This document shows, in pieces, positions 54,122-62,931 of a stretch of DNA of 64,000 bases. The translations under genes and the position numbers were made by a program. Source of the DNA: Roseiarcus sp963761435 (lineage in GTDB: Bacteria > Pseudomonadota > Alphaproteobacteria > Rhizobiales > Beijerinckiaceae); the NCBI GenBank assembly GCA_963761435.1, contig CAVXHJ010000010.1, positions 496,001-560,000 on the forward strand. The letters are read 5' to 3'. The notes beneath the pieces are model-generated. The model was not told where the DNA came from. It searched no databases and saw only the letters and a program-made list of their open reading frames with translations. Every line of letters starts with the position of its first letter. Within the stretch, counting starts at the first letter, position 1.

Positions 54122-54942
54122 TCACTGCAGGAGATCCGGCTGCTCCTTGACGATCCGCGCATAGAGCGGCTGGAACTGGAACCAGCCGGCGAACGGATTG
54201 CCGGTGATCTTGAAGGCCTGCGCTGCGGCTTCGGGCGAGATCGTCTTGAGGCTTTCGCCTTCTTTCAGCGCAGCCTCGGCTATGAGTTGCACCTGGCACG
54301 ACCGCTCCATGGTGATGAACCACCACACCGCTTCGTCGACCGTCCCGCCGACCGTGATCAGGCCGTGGTTCTGGAGGATGGCGGCCTTTTTCTTGCCGAT
54401 CGCCTCGGCGATCCGCTGGCCCTCGTCGAGCTCGACCGCGACGCCGCCGAAATCGGCATAGAGCGCATGATCGTTGTAGAAGGCGCAGACGTCCTGGGTG
54501 ATCGGCGCGAGCGGACGCCCCAGCGTCGAAAAGGCCCGCCCATAGGTCGAGTGCGAATGGGCGGCGGCGATCGCGTCGGGGCGCGCCGCGTGGACGCGCG
54601 AGTGAATGACGAAGGCTGCGGTGTTCACCGGATAATCGCCCTCGACGACATTGCCCTTATGGTCGCAGCGGATCAGGTTCGAAGCCTTGATCAGGCTGAA
54701 ATGGACGCCGAACGGATTGACCCAGAAGGTGTCCGGAAACTCGGGATCGCGCGCGGTGATATGGCCCGCGACCCCCTCGTCGAAGCCGAACTTCGAGAAC
54801 AGCCGAAAGCCAGCGGCGAGCCGCTGCTTGCGATGCAGCCGCTCTTCCGCGATGGTTGGCGAATTTCGGCGGCATGGGCAATTTTCCGATCGCCGGCGCC
54901 GCGGCCGGCCGGCGCCTTCGTTTCCTTGGCCTGGACATTCAT
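54122..54942 (-). pseudogene. Class II aldolase/adducin family protein with two +1 frame breaks
   Basis: The start MNVQAKETKAPAGRGAGDRK (ATG 54942, GGGAGGAG upstream) breaks into LPMPPKFA and then into IAEERLHRKQRLAAGFRLF, all within about 25 bases. From there to the stop it is continuous: FGFDEGVAGHITARDPEF, then AAAHSHSTYGRAFSTLG with the zinc-binding HxH, and LQNHGLITVGGTVDEA with the third histidine. Deleting one A in GGAAAATTG and one A in GCCAACC gives 272 residues. The fold includes fuculose- and ribulose-phosphate aldolases; the substrate is unknown. Confidence 0.82.
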
Positions 54943-55535
54943 CGTCGCTCCTCCCGGGTGAGCTTCGCCTGCCCCAAGCATAGGGCGGAACATCGCGTCC
55001 GTCAGCATGATAACGGAGTTCGCCTGATCGGTTCCCTGGCGTCCGCGAGCCGGGGCGCTATTTTCGATCCCGTTTTGAACAATTTCAGCCACTTGCGGCG
55101 CCATTTGGGACCGCCGTCCGCCCCTTCCGAGCCGCAGAGCCGCGCAATGCCGTCCCCGCTTTGGGCGGCGCCGACGCGCGGAACCCGGAGAAGCCGAAGG
55201 ATTCATTTCGCGGAGCGAAGCGAACGATTTCGCGACGCAGGCGTAAGCCCTTGAGATCATTAGGGGCGCGAAATGCGGCATTTCGCGGAATTCATTGTTT
55301 TCAATGGCTTCAACTCCATTTCGTTTCGCACCGCCGCCAAAGCCGCTGTGGCCCGCGCCGATGAGAAGCCCGGGCCGAGGCGCCGCAGATTTCTGAAAAA
55401 CAATACCGCGCGCCAGCGGCTTTGGCAAGAAATTGTCGGCCTTTTATCGCGCGCCCCTGCCCGGTTGGCGAGCCGCTCCGCCATCAGTTCCGGCCGGCCG
55501 GTCACGGCTCCCGGCATCTGCTCAGCGAATATCTT
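54943..55535. other. Intergenic stretch between aldolase and adenylate cyclase genes
   Basis: About 590 bp with short open frames only. A TTTTCAATGG motif at 55299-55308 recalls the sequence beside the MITE copies. No conserved protein, RNA gene or element ends were recognised. Confidence 0.4.
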
Positions 55536-56766
55536 TCAGGAGACGGGACGCAGGAGAAAATAAGTTTGCATTGTTCCCTGGCCTTTGACCTCGATCCGCT
55601 CTCGCGGCTCGAAGCACCCTGCGCCGCCCGCCGCGCGCATGAATGTCTCGGAGACATGGATATGTCCTGGCAGGCCGTGAGAACTCCATGCGGCTGGCGA
55701 TGTTCACGTTGTCGCCCCAAAGGTCGTAGGAAAATTTGTTCTCGCCTATTACACCGGCGACGACCGGACCCGTGTGAATCCCTATCCGTAGGCGCAGGTC
55801 TGGATAGCGGGAAGATACCTCTTCGAGATGCGATTGCATGGCCAAAGCCATTTCGATGGCCGCGCGGGCGTGGTCAGCGCGGGGCTGCGGAATGCCCGCT
55901 ACAACCATGTAAGCGTCGCCAATGGTCTTTATCTTCTCCAGGCCTAGATTTTTCGCGGCCCGATCAAAGCCGCGAAAAATCTCGTTCAACATTTCAACGA
56001 CGGCGCTCGCCTCCATAGTTCGAGACATCGCGGTGAACCCGACCAAGTCGGCGAACACGATGCTGACTTCCGGAATGCGATCCGCAATCAATTGCGTCGA
56101 GCTTTTCAACCGCTCGGCGATCGGTTTGGGAAGGATGTTCAAGAGAAGAGCTTCTGAACGCGCTGACTCCCTTTCCAAGGCTTGCTGCGCCGAGTTCAGA
56201 AGCGCGCGATTGTAATAGGCGAACCCAATCGTCAATGCGACCAGACTATAAACGGATGTATTCTTGACCGAGGCGAGAAAAGGCTCCAGGGCAGCGTCGC
56301 CCTCAAGAAACCCTTGCTGTCCAGAAGCGTACCAGCCCTCCACACCGGCGAAGAGGCAAAGGCCAAAAAATGTAATCCACAAAAGTACGTACAATGACCT
56401 TACGTAGTAAAAACTAATCAAAATACCGCCAAGCAGCAGCAAATGGTTCCAGGACGCGTGCCCAAGGTGCAAGGCGTTGAAGGCTACGGTGCACATGGAG
56501 ACCGTTACCGCATACAACTGCGCGATACGATACAGGCCGCAGCCGTTCAACACGGGGACAAGGCATAGTGCAAGCCCGCAGGCCGCGCTCGAAAGAATGA
56601 TGTTGCGCACAGCCGGCAAAAACGGAATGGCCGTCGGAATCACTAGAAGAACCCAGGCAACAGTGACCATGGCAACTAAGTTGCAGGCCCTGATGAAGCG
56701 CGCATCGAGGGCTGACATTTCCGAGTGAACGCCCGCGTCGATGATTGTCTTCAAGAACCGCTTCAT
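55536..56766 (-). pseudogene. Membrane-bound class III adenylate cyclase with a +1 frame break near the 3' end
   Basis: The N-terminal part (about residues 25-190) has five or six transmembrane helices. A signalling helix (RESARSEALLLNILP) leads to a CYC domain: metal-binding VSIVFADLVGFTAMS, substrate lysine in EKIKTIGDAYMVVAG, and YDLWGDNVNIASRME with the adenine-selecting Asp. The frame breaks at GAGTTCTCAC near 55694. One T less gives ESHGLPGHIHVSETFMRAA and EPRERIEVKGQGTMQTYFLL, the normal end, for about 409 residues. Left as is, about 75 residues of wrong frame replace the end. The catalytic core up to the break is complete. Confidence 0.82.
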
Positions 56767-56997
56767 TCGACCCACCTTCGCGGGGCAGATATTGCTAGCT
56801 TCTATGTCCGACGCCCAGGTTGGCTATCGCACGCGATGATCCGCCGACCTAGTCGGGTCTGGTCCGCTGACTCGCCGCGCCGGGGGTAATAGCAAACTTT
56901 GAGACAACGGCCGTAGGCGCGAACGAGACCGCATTCTCTTGTTGTGGTTATCTCTCAAACCGCCGGTCAGACCGCCGACATCGATCGGCAAATTGCT

Positions 56998-57702
56998 TCA
57001 CCCCTCCTTCGTCCCCCGAAATCCCGTCGCCAGCAGGTAAAGCTCGGCGCTGTCCGCGCGGCTCGCTTTCGGCTTCAGGTGGCGCACGGCGGCGAAATCG
57101 CGCTTGAGGCGGGCGAGGAGGTCGGACTCGGCGCCGCCTTGCAGCACCTTGGCGAGGAAGAAGCCGCCCGGCGCCAGCACCTCGCCCGCGAAGTCGGCGG
57201 CGAGCTCGACGAGGCCGACGATGCGCAGTTGATCCGTCTTGCGATGGCCGGTGGCGTTGGCGGCCATGTCGGAGAGCACGCCGTCCGCCGGGCCGCCGAG
57301 CCATTCCCGCAAAGCCGCCGGCGCCTCGGCGTCGTGGAAGTCCATCTGCCGGAACTCGACGCCCTCGATCGAATCCATCTCGAGAAGGTCGATCGCGATC
57401 ACGCGGCCCCGGCCCTCGCGCGCCTGCACCCGCGCCGCCGCGGCCTGGCTCCAGCCGCCGGGCGCGGCGCCGAGATCGACGATCCGCTGGCCCGGCCGCA
57501 TGAGCTTATATTTGTCGTCGATCTCGATCAGCTTATAGGCCGCGCGCGAGCGGTAGCCTTCGCGGCGCGCCTGGGCGACGTAGGGGTCGTTGAGCTGGCG
57601 TTCGAGCCATAGCGTCGAAGCGAGCGAGCGTTTGCGGGCGGTCTTGACGCGAACCTTGAGCGCCCGGCCGCCTTCGCGACCCGAGCCGCCGCTCTTCGTC
57701 AC
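56998..57702 (-). CDS. rlmE: 23S rRNA (uridine-2'-O-)-methyltransferase
   Basis: A 234-residue RrmJ/FtsJ-type enzyme that methylates U2552 of 23S rRNA (E. coli numbering). It has SRAAYKLIEIDDKYKLMRPG, SAM-binding IVDLGAAPGGWSQAAA, and the catalytic tetrad context (K in YKL, D in LSDMAANATG, K in FFLAKVLQGG, E in SRADSAELYLLA). GTG start 57702 overlaps the ppx stop by four bases. The first 20 residues form a basic Gly/Arg tail. Confidence 0.93.
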   Translation of the reverse strand: MTKSGGSGREGGRALKVRVKTARKRSLASTLWLERQLNDPYVAQARREGYRSRAAYKLIEIDDKYKLMRPGQRIVDLGAAPGGWSQAAAARVQAREGRGRVIAIDLLEMDSIEGVEFRQMDFHDAEAPAALREWLGGPADGVLSDMAANATGHRKTDQLRIVGLVELAADFAGEVLAPGGFFLAKVLQGGAESDLLARLKRDFAAVRHLKPKASRADSAELYLLATGFRGTKEG

Positions 57703-58820
57703 CAGCGGGTGCGCCGATGCGGGCCGACCCCGTCGTCGCGCATCATGTCGCTCAGGATGCCCTCGCGCAGGCCCCGGTCGGCGATGCGCAGGCGCTCGGC
57801 GGGGAAATGCGAGCGGATCGCCTCGAGAATGGCGCAGCCTGCGAGCACCAGGTCGGCGCGTTCGTGGCCTATGCAGGCGTTGGCGGCGCGCTCGGCGTAG
57901 CTCATGGCGCGCAGACGCGCGATCGCCCCGTCGACCTCCGCCCGGCCGAGCCAGAGGCCGTCGACCGCGCGTCGATCGTAGCGCGCGAGGTTCAGATGCA
58001 CCCCGGCGATCGTCGTCACCGTCCCCGACGTGCCCAGCAGGTGGAAGCGCGCGCAGCGCTGCTCGTTCGCCACCTTGGCGACGAAGGGCGCGAGCGCGTC
58101 GGAGACATAGGCGGTCATCGCGGCGAAGGCTTCATCGCTCACGTCGACGCCGCCGAACGTCTCGGCGAGCGACACGACCCCGAGCCTCAGCAATTCCCAG
58201 GCCTTGACCCGATTCCTGCGCGCTGTGCGGTTATCGAAGTCGAGCCAGATGATCTCCGACGATCCGCCGCCGATGTCGAACATCACCGTCGAGCGGGCCT
58301 CCCTGTCGGCGAGATCGCCGACCCCCGCGGCGGCGAGATGAGCCTCGGTCTCGCGGTCGACGATTTCGAGGTCGATCCCGAGCCGCTCGCGAACCGTGGC
58401 GACAAAGGACAGGCCGTTGGCGGCTGAGCGGCAGGCCTCGGTGGCGATGGTGCGGGCCCGGGTCACGCCCCGCGCCGCCATCTTGTCGCGGCACACCTTC
58501 AACGCCTCGAGCGTGCGGGCGATCGCCGCCTCGCTCAACCTTCCCGTCAGCGACAGCCCCTCGCCAAGGCGAACGATGCGCGAGAACGCGTCAATGACCC
58601 GGAATCCCTCGGCGGTCGGCCGCGCGACCAGCAGCCGGCAATTGTTGGTGCCCAGGTCCAGCGCCGCATAAGTCCCGCTCCGGCCATTGCGCGCGCCGGC
58701 CGGCTGGCTTCCGGAACTCGAAAACGGCGCGTGAACCCGCGGCTCAGAACTCCACGTTGAAACCTGACTCAAACCAATCCCCGCGAGGCCCCGGACCAAG
58801 TTTCCCCGTCCTGGGGACAT
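57699..58820 (-). CDS. Exopolyphosphatase / pppGpp phosphohydrolase family protein
   Basis: A Ppx/GppA actin-fold protein: phosphate 1 loop YAALDLGTNNCRLLVA, VRLGEGLSLTG, TEACRSAANG, and phosphate 2 loop VMFDIGGGSSEIIW are complete. It hydrolyses polyphosphate or pppGpp. It lacks the long C-terminal HD-like region of E. coli Ppx, as is usual in the short alphaproteobacterial form. The ATG at 58820 lacks a good ribosome site and gives about 50 residues before the domain, so a later start is possible. Coupled to rlmE by a GTGA overlap. Confidence 0.88.
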   Translation of the reverse strand: MSPGRGNLVRGLAGIGLSQVSTWSSEPRVHAPFSSSGSQPAGARNGRSGTYAALDLGTNNCRLLVARPTAEGFRVIDAFSRIVRLGEGLSLTGRLSEAAIARTLEALKVCRDKMAARGVTRARTIATEACRSAANGLSFVATVRERLGIDLEIVDRETEAHLAAAGVGDLADREARSTVMFDIGGGSSEIIWLDFDNRTARRNRVKAWELLRLGVVSLAETFGGVDVSDEAFAAMTAYVSDALAPFVAKVANEQRCARFHLLGTSGTVTTIAGVHLNLARYDRRAVDGLWLGRAEVDGAIARLRAMSYAERAANACIGHERADLVLAGCAILEAIRSHFPAERLRIADRGLREGILSDMMRDDGVGPHRRTRW

Positions 58821-58875
58821 CTGACACGCGAGTGTAGCAGTCCGGGCGGCGGATGCAACGCGGGCCCAAGCCGGG

Positions 58876-59340
58876 CTACGGCCTGAAGAATGGATGCTCA
58901 ACCCTGTCGCCGACCTTGATCCCGATCGAAGCCGCGGTCCCGCCGTTCAGTTCGACCACCGCCGCGCAAGGAGGGCCGGACGGAATGGCGCGCTCGGATA
59001 GCGGCTCGGCGTTCGCCACGATGCGCGTCACCACGCCCGATCGCGAAATGAAGACCATGTCGAGGGGGATATAAGTGTTCTTCATCCAGAAGGAGACCGG
59101 GGCGTCCCGATCGAACTCGAACAGCATGCCCCGGTCGGGCGCCATATAACGCCTGTCCATGAGTCCGCGTTCGCGCGTTGCGTCGTCCTTGGCGATTTCG
59201 ACCTGAAACGCATGCGTCCCCGTCGAGGTCTTGAACTCAAGCGATTCAAGCCCATCGCCGAGGGCGGGAGCGCTGGTGGAAGCGACGACAAGGACGACGA
59301 ACGAGAGCGCCGCCCATAGCCGAATTCCGATCGCCCGCAT
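58876..59340 (-). CDS. DUF192 family exported protein
   Basis: A 154-residue protein: signal peptide to about residue 28 (LSFVVLVVASTSAPALGDG). The DUF192 fold follows: ATRERGLMDRRYMAPDRGMLFEF, VSFWMKNTYIPLDMVFI and a C-terminal GIKVGDRVEHPF. The family's biochemical role is unknown. ATG 59340 has GAGGAG upstream. It follows the cold-shock gene in the same direction, an order common in Hyphomicrobiales. Confidence 0.9.
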   Translation of the reverse strand: MRAIGIRLWAALSFVVLVVASTSAPALGDGLESLEFKTSTGTHAFQVEIAKDDATRERGLMDRRYMAPDRGMLFEFDRDAPVSFWMKNTYIPLDMVFISRSGVVTRIVANAEPLSERAIPSGPPCAAVVELNGGTAASIGIKVGDRVEHPFFRP

Positions 59341-59459
59341 CGCCGCCGCTCCTCGCTCGCTATGCGTCACAAATGCGCGACGCCACTTGGGGCGGGTTTG
59401 AAAAGCAACGCGATGGACCCGTCAAGCCTGGGTGGCGCTCGCGCCGGGCGAACCGAGCG

Positions 59460-60053
59460 TCAGTGCGGCAGGGTCTTCGAGCCCTCGAGCGGCCTCACCT
59501 CAGCCGCCATCAGCCCCTTCGGGCCCGGGCCAAACCGCGCCAGCATGCTGTCGCCGGGCTTCGGATCGACGAACCCGTAGCGGCGCAGCGTCTCCATGTG
59601 GACGAAAATGTCCTCGGTGCCCTCGCCGCGGGTGAGGAAGCCGAAGCCGCGAGCGCGGTTGAACCATTTGACGATGACGATTTCGAACCCCCCGATCGAG
59701 CTTGCCTGCGCGCGGGTGCGCGCCGGCGCTGGCGGCGCGGCCACGGTCGCGTCCGGCTCGGCGATCGAGATGACCCTGAATACTTGAAGCCCGCGTTCGC
59801 GCTGTTGCGCCTCGGCGACGACGCGAGCGCCTTCGCGAATGGTTGCGAACCCGTCACGCCTGAGGACGGTGACATGGATCAGAACGTCGGCCTCGCCGCT
59901 GTCGGGCACGACAAATCCGTAGCCCTTGGCGGCGTCGAACCATTTGACCCGCCCGGCAATTTCGACGAGCCCCGCAGGGCGCTCGTCGCCTTGCTCCGCG
60001 CGCGCCACCGCGTCCGACGGTTTGACGAAGTCCTCGCTCAATTCGGCCCCCAC
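59460..60053 (-). CDS. Cold-shock protein with two CSD domains
   Basis: A 197-residue protein with tandem cold-shock domains. CSD1 (about residues 32-98) has RVKWFDAAKGYGFVV and DVLIHVTVLRR; CSD2 (about 125-190) has IVKWFNRARGFGFLT and DIFVHMETLRRYG. The RNP1/RNP2 aromatic residues are kept in both. Two-domain Csp proteins are typical of Rhizobiales and bind single-stranded nucleic acid. GTG start at 60053; no ATG fits. Confidence 0.92.
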   Translation of the reverse strand: MGAELSEDFVKPSDAVARAEQGDERPAGLVEIAGRVKWFDAAKGYGFVVPDSGEADVLIHVTVLRRDGFATIREGARVVAEAQQRERGLQVFRVISIAEPDATVAAPPAPARTRAQASSIGGFEIVIVKWFNRARGFGFLTRGEGTEDIFVHMETLRRYGFVDPKPGDSMLARFGPGPKGLMAAEVRPLEGSKTLPH

Positions 60054-60240
60054 TCAACGCGCCGGCTGTACATCCTCGCCGCCCTCGAACCTCTTGCGCG
60101 TCACGATTGGGACCGGCCGCTCGGCTCCGCCATCACGGCGAAGATCCGCAACGCAAGTGATTCTGTCCCGAAGATAGCAAATCGTCCGGCGTTGAATATA
60201 GGAAACACGCGAAACTTGAGCGTGGCTGTGGATAGGGGGC

Positions 60241-60275
60241 AAAAAAAACCCGCCGCGCCCAACAAGCCCGACGGG
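60241..60275 (-). terminator. Rho-independent terminator after rpoZ
   Basis: On the minus strand CCCGTCG pairs with CGGCGGG (one G-U) and is followed by eight T residues, about 55 bp downstream of the rpoZ stop. Confidence 0.75.
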
Positions 60276-60327
60276 ATCACGAAGGGGCACGCGGCCCCGC
60301 GACGCAATGGACGAGGAATAGCAGGAG

Positions 60328-60723
60328 CTATTCGCCATCGTCCTCCGGCTCCGGCGGCGGGGTGAGCCCTTCGAGTCCTCGCAGCAAATCCTCTTCCGTC
60401 ATGCGGTCGAATTGAACCTCGCCGCCAAGCTCGATCTGGGTCTGCAGATTCGGATTGACCATCGGCGGCGCAGCCTCGGCCTCCGGCTCGTCGATCTCGA
60501 CGTGCTTCTGCAGCGCATGGATGACGTCCTCGCGCAAGTCGCCCGGCGACAACTTGCCGTCCCCGATCTCGCGCAGCGCGACGACCGGATTCTTGTCGTT
60601 GTCGCGTAGAACCGAGATCGGCGCGCCGGACGAAATCGCCCGCGCGCGATGGCTGGCCATCAGAACCAGATCAAATCGGTTGTCGACCTTGTCGATGCAA
60701 TCTTCGACCGTGACGCGAGCCAT
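60328..60723 (-). CDS. rpoZ: RNA polymerase omega subunit
   Basis: A 131-residue omega: MARVTVEDCIDKVDNRFDLVLMASHRARAIS is the canonical N-terminus (shown in parts: VEDCIDKVDNRF, LMASHRARAI), followed by NPVVALREIGDG. The acidic C-terminal extension ending in PPPEPEDDGE is usual in alphaproteobacteria. It stabilises beta-prime assembly and forms part of the ppGpp site. A terminator follows. Confidence 0.95.
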   Translation of the reverse strand: MARVTVEDCIDKVDNRFDLVLMASHRARAISSGAPISVLRDNDKNPVVALREIGDGKLSPGDLREDVIHALQKHVEIDEPEAEAAPPMVNPNLQTQIELGGEVQFDRMTEEDLLRGLEGLTPPPEPEDDGE

Positions 60724-60820
60724 GCAGACTCCTTAACTTCGGAATCGAGAAAGTGTGAGGAAGCGCGCCTCCTACACTGCGCCCCGGCGGGATGCAAGCT
60801 TTTCTCGCCCCCGGGAAGGC

Positions 60821-61993
60821 TCACGCGGCGCCTCGGCGCGCCGCATGCAGTCGCGTCATGACGCCGCCGAAAGCTTCGGCGAAACGCTCGACGTCCGCTT
60901 CCTGTGAGGCCCAGCCGAGGCTGAGGCGGATCGCGCCGCGCGCCAGGCGCTCCTTCACGCCCATGGCGGCCAGCACATGCGACGGCGCGACCTTGCCCGA
61001 CGAGCAGGCCGAGCCGGAGCTGACCGCGACGCCTGCGAGGTCGAGCGCGATCATCAGCGTCGCCGCCTCGACGCTCGGGATGGAGAAGCAGACCGTGTTG
61101 GGGAGGCGCGGCTCGGCTTCCGCGAAGATGACCGCATCCTCGGCGACCGACCGAACGGCGCGGGAGAGCCGGTCACGCAACGCGAGGAGCCGTGGCGCCT
61201 CGCTCGCGGTCTCGGCCAGACACGCGCGCGAGGCGGCGCCGAAGGCCGCGATCGCGGCGACGGATTCGGTGCCGGCCCGACGGTTGCGTTCCTGCCCGCC
61301 TCCCCGCACCAGGGCGTCCCCCAGGCTGATGCCGGCGCTCGCCGTCGCCAGCGCTCCCGCGCCTTTCATTCCCCCCATTTTATGGGCCGAAAGCATGAGC
61401 GCGTCGGCGCCCAGGCCGGCGATGAGGCAATCCATCCGGCCGGCCGTCTGCACCGCGTCACAGAAGACGAAGCCGCCAGCGGCGTGAACCAGCGCCGCCG
61501 CCTCGGAGACCGGCTGGACTGCTCCGGTTTCATTGTTCGCGGCCTGCAGCGCCAGAAGGACGCGTCCGGGGCGGCGGCAAGCGGCCTCGAGCCAATCGAG
61601 ATCCACCCGGCCGTCAGGGGTCAAAGGCGCGATCTCGGCCGACGGAAACCGATGCCCGGAGAGGACGCAGGCGTGCTCGCCGGCCGATACGATGAGCCGC
61701 TCGAGCGGGGCCGCGCCGCGCCCGGCGCCGAAGTGCGGATTGAGCGCGGCGTTCGCCGCCTCGGTGCCGCCGGATACAAACGTGACGCAACGGGATGCGA
61801 CGCCGGCCAGAAGCGCGACTTCGCTTCTCGCGTTTTCGACGATCCGGCGCGCCGCGCGCCCTTCCGCGTGCACCGAGGAAGGATTGCCCGTCGTGGCCAT
61901 CGCCGCGAGCGCAGCCTCGCGCGCTTCCGCGCGCAGGGGGGCGGTCGCGTTGTAGTCGAGATAGGTTCGGCTCAGAGGCCGTGCGGCGGCCAT
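60821..61993 (-). CDS. Cysteine desulfurase (NifS/IscS-like)
   Basis: A 390-residue PLP enzyme supplying sulfur for Fe-S clusters. It has YLDYNATAPLR at the start, GNPSSVHAEGRAAR, FVSGGTEAAN, the PLP lysine in LSAHKMGGMKG, the GGGQERNRRAGTE block, and the catalytic cysteine loop SSGSACSSGKVAPSHVL. The longer loop pattern is class I (IscS/NifS). ATG 61993 is the family start. It is divergent from the alpha/beta hydrolase gene. Confidence 0.92.
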   Translation of the reverse strand: MAAARPLSRTYLDYNATAPLRAEAREAALAAMATTGNPSSVHAEGRAARRIVENARSEVALLAGVASRCVTFVSGGTEAANAALNPHFGAGRGAAPLERLIVSAGEHACVLSGHRFPSAEIAPLTPDGRVDLDWLEAACRRPGRVLLALQAANNETGAVQPVSEAAALVHAAGGFVFCDAVQTAGRMDCLIAGLGADALMLSAHKMGGMKGAGALATASAGISLGDALVRGGGQERNRRAGTESVAAIAAFGAASRACLAETASEAPRLLALRDRLSRAVRSVAEDAVIFAEAEPRLPNTVCFSIPSVEAATLMIALDLAGVAVSSGSACSSGKVAPSHVLAAMGVKERLARGAIRLSLGWASQEADVERFAEAFGGVMTRLHAARRGAA

Positions 61994-62206
61994 TGCGGCT
62001 CCCTTCCGGGCAGTCGGGGCGCGAAACGCGCGGGCGCTTGCCGTTTTTCCTTGCAATTGCCAGCGCCTAGCGTGCTATGAGGCGGCCTCCGAGGCCAGCC
62101 CCCGCCGACTGACCGATAAATGCGCGCGCGCCGTCCCAAGCCGGAAGGCGCATGCGTTCGCGTTTCCCGTCCGGCCGAGCGCGCTTCAAGGCATTGTGGA
62201 GTGTTC

Positions 62207-62914
62207 ATGCCCGAGGTTTTCTTCAACGGTCCCGCCGGCAGGCTCGAGGGTCGGTTTCATCCGGCCAAGCAGCGCGGGGCGCCAATTGCGGTGGTGCTGC
62301 ATTCTCATCCCCAGTTTGGCGGCACGATGAACAATCAGATTGTCTACAACACTTACTACAATTTTGCCGACCGCGGGTTTTCGGTGCTTCGCTTCAATTT
62401 CCGCGGCGTCGGACGGTCGCAAGGCGCCTTTGACCACGGCCAGGGCGAATTGTCCGACGCGGCCTCCGCCCTCGACTGGGCGCAGTCGATCAGCCCGGAG
62501 GCGCGCGCCTGCTGGATCGCGGGCGTGTCGTTCGGCTCCTGGATCGGCATGCAGCTATTGATGCGGCGCCCGGAGATCGAGGGCTTCATCTCCATCGCCC
62601 CGCCCGCCAACCGCTTCGATTTCAGCTTTCTCGCCCCCTGTCCCTCGTCCGGTCTCTTCGTCCATGGCGACAAGGATCGCGTCGCGCCGTTGAAAGAAGT
62701 CCAGGCGCTGATCGAGAAACTGAAGACCCAGAAGGGCATCCTCATCGAACATGCGGTCATCCCAGAGGCCAATCACTTCTTCGAGGATTGCATCGACGAA
62801 CTCCATACGGTGGTCGGCGCCTATCTCGACAAGCGTCTGGGCATGCCGCGTCATGCGCCCCCGCCAGTGCGCAAGGACCGGGCGAAGCCGGCCCTGCCGC
62901 AGCGCGACCACTGA
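62207..62914 (+). CDS. Alpha/beta hydrolase
   Basis: A 235-residue hydrolase of the small dienelactone-hydrolase/YfbB-like group. It contains VVLHSHPQFGGTMNN (oxyanion-hole region), RFNFRGVGRSQG, the nucleophile elbow GVSFGSWIG with Ser, VHGDKDRVAPL with the acid and IPEANHFFED with the histidine. This subgroup is nearly universal in alphaproteobacteria with unknown substrate. ATG 62207 follows GGAG. RNase D follows in the same direction 17 bp later. Confidence 0.9.
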   Translation: MPEVFFNGPAGRLEGRFHPAKQRGAPIAVVLHSHPQFGGTMNNQIVYNTYYNFADRGFSVLRFNFRGVGRSQGAFDHGQGELSDAASALDWAQSISPEARACWIAGVSFGSWIGMQLLMRRPEIEGFISIAPPANRFDFSFLAPCPSSGLFVHGDKDRVAPLKEVQALIEKLKTQKGILIEHAVIPEANHFFEDCIDELHTVVGAYLDKRLGMPRHAPPPVRKDRAKPALPQRDH

Positions 62915-62931
62915 CCGAGCCAGCGAAAACA

